Shown here in pieces: positions 60,635-64,000 of a stretch of 64,000 nt of DNA (positions within the stretch are counted from its first letter, which is position 1; each line of letters starts with the position of its first letter). Position numbers and translations under genes: made by a program. The notes under the pieces are model-generated. The model was not told the origin of the DNA. It did not search any database and saw nothing but the letters and a program-made list of their open reading frames with translations. Origin of the DNA: Martinezella multihospitum (GTDB taxonomy: Bacteria > Pseudomonadota > Alphaproteobacteria > Rhizobiales > Rhizobiaceae); contig NZ_FMAG01000008.1 of the NCBI RefSeq assembly GCF_900094585.1, forward strand, positions 186,001 to 250,000. The letters are read 5' to 3'.

Positions 60635-61846
60635 TCAGATGCTGATCTGACCTGCGGTCAGCGCACTCGGATACAGGAAAGTGGTCTTGCCTTCCTCTCC
60701 CAAAAGTCTCGCCATTGCAAAGTCGATGGCGAGACGCACGGCGCCAAGAACGGTCGCCTGATTCGATAGCTGGCCATTGACCACTTCCACCGGCCAGCAC
60801 AATTCCTTCACCACATCCCTCACGCCAGACAGCAATTGCGGGTTTTGCCCGACGCCGCCGCCAAGCACGATCAGTTGCGGATCGAGCACGCTGACACAGG
60901 CGGCAGCGAGGTTTCCGACATCGCGGGCATGCTGCTCGACAATGGCGCGAGCCGTCGGGGATTGTTCCACGCGGGCAAAAAGCTCGCTGGTGCTTTTCGG
61001 CGGCGCACCTTCATTTTCAGGCCAGCCTGCCGCCGCGCGCTCGAGAAGGGCCGCGGATCCCATATAGGTTTCCACTTGCTGCCATTTCGGCCGCTCATGT
61101 TCCGACCAAGGAAAGGGTAGGTGGCCGATTTCGCCCGCGCCACCCTTGAAGCCTCGGAAAAGCCGGCCGTCCAGCACGATGCCCATGCCGGTCTTGACGC
61201 CGATCTGCATGTAGATCGCGAAGGAATACTGTTTTGCCGATCCTTCGTGATATTCGGCAAGGGCAGCGCAATTGACGTTGTTTTCAAGCAATACGGGTGC
61301 GCCATAGGTGGCTTGTAGCTGCTCCAGAACTGGTATCAAGGTCTCGCGGCCGAACATTCTCTCCAGCGATGCCGAGATGATGTTGGGCAGGGCGATCGCG
61401 ATTGCGCGCAACGGCGTCGATCGCGTTTCGAACTGGGAAAGCAACCGTGCGACGACATCTTCTATAAGAAGAAACCGTTCATCGGCGGATTTGTCGACAA
61501 GCGGCATTTCGACGGTTCCGAGTGTCGTGCCGTCAAGGCCGCGGGCAATGGCGTTGATATGGGTCGTGCCGCAGTCGACGCCGATGACGAAGCCCGCTTT
61601 TGGGCCGAGACCGTAGGTGACGGAGGTTCGTCCGACCGAGCCGCGATTGATGCCGGCCGGCGCAAGCAGGTCGTGCCGTTCAAGTTCGCTGACGGCTGCC
61701 GACATGGTGGGTTTCGAAAACATCAGCGCCGCGCTCAATTGCGGTCTTGTCGCAGGGCCGCTGCTCGCGATGGTTCGCAGCACTGCCCGCGCACTCTCCG
61801 TCAGCGGCGGCGCGTCGATTCCGGTCTGTTGCCAAGCTGTACTCAA
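60635..61846 (-). CDS. ROK-family transcriptional regulator without the usual zinc motif
   Basis: A 403-residue NagC/XylR-type repressor. The N-terminal winged HTH is ESARAVLRTIASSGPATRPQL, then SAALMFSKPTMSAAVSELE. The ROK domain has VIGVDCGTTHINAIARG and GGAGEIGHLPFPWSEHERP, then VSVLDPQLIVLGGGVGQ. The CxCGxxGCxE zinc-binding motif that follows GEIGH in most ROK proteins is absent. It probably senses the phosphorylated or free substrate of the neighbouring kinase. It is convergent with the SIS gene and lies at the end of the cluster. An inverted repeat at 61871-61903 lies upstream. Confidence 0.9.
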   Translation of the reverse strand: MSTAWQQTGIDAPPLTESARAVLRTIASSGPATRPQLSAALMFSKPTMSAAVSELERHDLLAPAGINRGSVGRTSVTYGLGPKAGFVIGVDCGTTHINAIARGLDGTTLGTVEMPLVDKSADERFLLIEDVVARLLSQFETRSTPLRAIAIALPNIISASLERMFGRETLIPVLEQLQATYGAPVLLENNVNCAALAEYHEGSAKQYSFAIYMQIGVKTGMGIVLDGRLFRGFKGGAGEIGHLPFPWSEHERPKWQQVETYMGSAALLERAAAGWPENEGAPPKSTSELFARVEQSPTARAIVEQHARDVGNLAAACVSVLDPQLIVLGGGVGQNPQLLSGVRDVVKELCWPVEVVNGQLSNQATVLGAVRLAIDFAMARLLGEEGKTTFLYPSALTAGQISI

Positions 61847-61870
61847 AGGACACCCGGGGCAGTGAAGTCA

Positions 61871-61903
61871 TTCGTAAAGCTCCCTTACCATCGGTTTTAC
61901 GAA
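61871..61903. promoter_or_regulatory. Candidate ROK operator upstream of the ROK gene
   Basis: TTCGTAAA (61871-61878) and TTTACGAA (61896-61903) are perfect inverted repeats with 17 bases between. TTCG/CGAA-centred dyads resemble NagC and Mlc operators. It lies 25 bases before the ROK start. Confidence 0.45.
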
Positions 61904-61969
61904 ATTGACAGCCATATCCTATTGAAAAATATCAATTTGCTTGGATGATCGCGTGCGGATGCTTTCCTG

Positions 61970-62737
61970 TCAGATGGCGGTAAAGCCATTGTCGACGAAG
62001 AGGTGGATGCCATTAACGAAGTTGGACTCGTCGGAGGCCAGATAGAGGGCGGCGCGTGCCACATCCTCGGGTTCGCCGATCCGTCCTTGCTGCGCGGCGA
62101 TCGCCGCATCCGAGACATCGACGCCAAGCGCCTGCAGCTCGGCCACCTCACGCAGTCCGTGCGGCGTGCGAATGAAGCCCGGGCAGACGGCATTGCAGCG
62201 GATATTGCGATCGCGGAACTCGACGGCGATGGCGCGGGCAAACATATGCACGGCCCCCTTCGTCGTGTCATAGAGCACCTCCATCGGGGTTGCCGCGACC
62301 GCCGAGATCGACGACGTGCAGACGATGGAGCCGCCGCCGGCAGCAATCATGCCCGGCAATACTGCCTTGGTCATCAGGAACATCGAGCGGACGTTGACGC
62401 CGTGCAGCCACTCCCATTCCTCCAGCGTCGTTTCGAGGAACGGCTTGATGACGATGGTGCCGGCATGGTTGAAGAGCACGGTCACGGCGCCAAAGCGGCC
62501 CTCGATATCCTTGACCGCGGCATTGACGGCCGCTTCATCCGAAACATCGGCAACCCAATGGTCGGCGATGCCGCCGGCATCGCGGATTTCACGCACGGTC
62601 TCTGCCGCCGCATCGCCGTTTCTGTCGATGATCGCGACCTTCGCACCTTCGGCCGCAAACAGGCGCGAAGCTGCCCCGCCCATGCCGGTGGCGCCGCCCG
62701 AAATGATGGCAATCTTGCCCTTGAGCCTATCCGTCAC
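61970..62737 (-). CDS. Short-chain dehydrogenase/reductase
   Basis: A 255-residue classical SDR oxidoreductase. The cofactor site is AIISGGATGMGGAA (TGxxxGxG variant with SG). NHAG occurs in place of NNAG. The active-site serine is in VCTSSISAVAAT and Tyr-Lys in VLYDTTKGAVHM. It oxidises or reduces a hydroxyl/keto group, often in sugar metabolism. GTG 62737 with GGGGGA five bases upstream is the preferred start; ATG at 62749 and 62764 are also in frame. It stands between the ROK gene and the iron importer. Confidence 0.88.
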   Translation of the reverse strand: MTDRLKGKIAIISGGATGMGGAASRLFAAEGAKVAIIDRNGDAAAETVREIRDAGGIADHWVADVSDEAAVNAAVKDIEGRFGAVTVLFNHAGTIVIKPFLETTLEEWEWLHGVNVRSMFLMTKAVLPGMIAAGGGSIVCTSSISAVAATPMEVLYDTTKGAVHMFARAIAVEFRDRNIRCNAVCPGFIRTPHGLREVAELQALGVDVSDAAIAAQQGRIGEPEDVARAALYLASDESNFVNGIHLFVDNGFTAI

Positions 62738-62888
62738 GCATTCCCCCATCTGCCGCATGCCCAAGACCGGCGCCTTGCGATCTTTTGCCGATGCCCTTCA
62801 AAATCCTCGAACCTGTCGAGGTTGTCGCGAAAGATGCGCTCGGTTCCATGGCGAGGCAAGGGCAATCAAGGGTCGATTCCGGATTATC

Positions 62889-63650
62889 TCATCGCAGATA
62901 GTGAATATGCGGCCGGGAGTGGTGAGGAGAGGTTTCGATCCTTGCCTCGACGGCAAAGACGTTTTTCAGCAGATCTTCGGTCAACACGCCCTCCGGGGTG
63001 CCGGAGGCGACTATCCTGCCCTGCTGCATGATAATCAATTCATCGCAGAACATGGCGGCATGATTGAGATCGTGAAGAGCGATGATGCTGGTGACCGGCA
63101 GGCCGGCAACCAGCCGCATCAGGCTGATCTGATGCTGGATATCGAGGTGGTTGGTCGGCTCGTCGAGGATCAGTTCCTTCGGCGCCTGTGCCAAGGCCCG
63201 TGCGATGTGGGTGCGCTGTTTTTCCCCACCCGACAGGCTCTGCCATCGGTCGTTGCGTTTCTCTCTCATGCCGGCACGTACGAGAGCGTCTTCGATCGCC
63301 TCGTCATCTGCCGATGTCCAGCCGGAAAACATCGAGCGATGCGGAAACCGGCCGAGCTTTACGACATCGATGACCTTGAGATTGGCGTTGGTGGTGCTGT
63401 GCTGCTCGACGAAGGCGACGCGCCTTGCGATCGAACGGCGGGACATCCGCTGCAGATCTTTCTGTTCGAGAGTGATGCGACCGGAATTCGGCCGTTTCAA
63501 GCCGGCAAGCAGACGCAGGAGCGAGGTCTTGCCGGAGCCGTTCGGCCCGAGCAGGCCGAGCATCTTGCCGGCGGGTGCCTCGAAAGAGACCCCGTCGAGT
63601 ACAGTCTTCGCGCCGATTTTCCAGACGATGTTGTCGGCCTTGATGCTCAT
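62889..63650 (-). CDS. Iron-siderophore-type ABC transporter ATPase (FecE/FepC-like)
   Basis: A 253-residue ATPase. Walker A is LLGPNGSGKTSLLRLLAGL, the signature is SLSGGEKQRTHIARALAQAP and Walker B is LILDEPTNHLDIQ, the NHLDIQHQ sequence being typical of FecE, FhuC and BtuD. It would drive import of a ferric siderophore, heme or cobalamin. ATG 63650 overlaps the stop of the permease gene (63647). This operon continues beyond the right edge. Confidence 0.94.
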   Translation of the reverse strand: MSIKADNIVWKIGAKTVLDGVSFEAPAGKMLGLLGPNGSGKTSLLRLLAGLKRPNSGRITLEQKDLQRMSRRSIARRVAFVEQHSTTNANLKVIDVVKLGRFPHRSMFSGWTSADDEAIEDALVRAGMREKRNDRWQSLSGGEKQRTHIARALAQAPKELILDEPTNHLDIQHQISLMRLVAGLPVTSIIALHDLNHAAMFCDELIIMQQGRIVASGTPEGVLTEDLLKNVFAVEARIETSPHHSRPHIHYLR

Positions 63651-64000
63651 GATGCGCGCTGGAACCGATAGAGAATGATGGAGAAGAAGGGAACGCCCAC
63701 CAGCGCCGTGACCACTCCGATCGGCAGAACCTGCTGAGGGATGAGGGCGCGCGAGGCGATATCCGCCAGCACCATGAAGATTGCTCCGACAATGGCGCAG
63801 GCCGGCAGCAGCCGGATATGGAGCGGGCCGACGAAGAAGCGTGCCGCATGCGGCACGACGAGACCGACAAAGCCGATCGATCCGACCATGCTCACGATCG
63901 TCGCCGTCATCATCGCGGTCAGCGCGAAGAGCCCGATCCGGGCTTGTCCGACATTGACGCCGAGAGACGACGCGGCCTCATCGCCAAAGGCGAACGCATC
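63647..64000 (-). CDS. FecCD-family iron-siderophore permease (partial, 5' end outside window)
   Basis: The frame is open to the window end, 117 visible C-terminal residues. FAFGDEAASSLGVNVGQARIG, with the SLGV/GEA-like motif, then GSIGFVGLVVPHAARFFVG and RALIPQQVLPIGVVTALVGVP are the most conserved parts of the FecCD permease family. It is upstream of and overlaps the ATPase gene by four bases. The binding protein is presumably further along, outside the window. Confidence 0.94.
   Translation of the reverse strand, partial: DAFAFGDEAASSLGVNVGQARIGLFALTAMMTATIVSMVGSIGFVGLVVPHAARFFVGPLHIRLLPACAIVGAIFMVLADIASRALIPQQVLPIGVVTALVGVPFFSIILYRFQRAS

Noticed and set aside
62316..63671. 451-codon plus-strand frame opposite SDR and iron ATPase genes
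   Set aside because: Shadow frame; the minus strand carries Walker and SDR motifs.
1..64000. Search for CRISPR arrays, tRNA, rRNA and intact insertion sequences
   Set aside because: No regularly spaced repeats, cloverleaf-like sequences or transposase genes were seen by eye; a covariance-model scan would be needed to exclude small RNAs fully.

Overview
The window looks like part of a large repABC-type secondary replicon (megaplasmid or chromid) of a Rhizobiaceae bacterium, most likely Rhizobium or a close relative. The reasons are a complete repA-repB-repC partition and replication operon on the minus strand (5746-9411), a counter-transcribed RNA gene in the repB-repC gap, GC-rich alphaproteobacterial coding sequence, a RopA-like porin, an intraoperonic copy of a repeat common in rhizobial genomes (40213-40316), and many ABC importers and LysR, LacI and ROK regulators. 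No rRNA, tRNA, CRISPR array or intact insertion sequence was seen.

Layout. 1-3461: a TetR regulator cut by the window edge, divergent from an EmrAB-like efflux pair, with a perfect inverted-repeat operator between them. 3462-5560: gene-poor DNA with two palindromes, a decayed LysE fragment, a HIT-family gene and a small secreted peptide. 5746-9411: repC, ctRNA, repB, repA; a third copy of the palindrome sits on the repB stop codon, so the three may be partition (parS-like) sites. 10271-12232: LysR plus carbon-nitrogen hydrolase. 12271-16072: a class GN sortase with its dedicated VIT/vWA surface substrate, and an HTH regulator. 16081-24874: 2OG oxygenase, cytochrome P460-like protein, two MFS exporters, an unrecognised beta-rich protein, aldo/keto reductase with a divergent LysR, and a GAD-like/DUF1851 protein related to type VI immunity proteins.

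25001-30062 is a copper-resistance island: cueR, copA, copZ and a multicopper oxidase. Two CueR-type promoters lie back to back between copA and copZ. It is followed by an acetyl-CoA hydrolase/CoA-transferase (30355-31689) and a porin (31850-32941). 33332-38534 holds a second EmrAB-like pump with a class III adenylate cyclase immediately downstream, divergent from a LysR gene; a three-block motif with identical spacing lies upstream of both pump genes.

39177-44427 is a ribose-type sugar ABC importer with a divergent LacI regulator. 44511-47556 is a membrane protein convergent with three overlapping membrane-anchored proteins of unknown function. 47763-53248 is a LacI-controlled carbohydrate importer (solute-binding protein and two permeases, no ATPase) with a GH172/DUF2961 enzyme. 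53564-55777 encodes a glycosyltransferase and a nucleotide-sugar epimerase.

55996-61846 combines a BadF/GlcNAc-kinase-type kinase, a polar amino-acid-type ABC importer, a SIS-domain isomerase/deglycase-like protein and a ROK regulator. This suggests uptake and breakdown of an amino sugar or a sugar-amino acid conjugate. The window ends with an SDR dehydrogenase and the start of an iron-siderophore-type ABC importer that runs off the right edge. Overall this is accessory, niche-adaptation DNA around a plasmid origin: uptake of unusual carbon and nitrogen sources, metal and drug export, and envelope modification.
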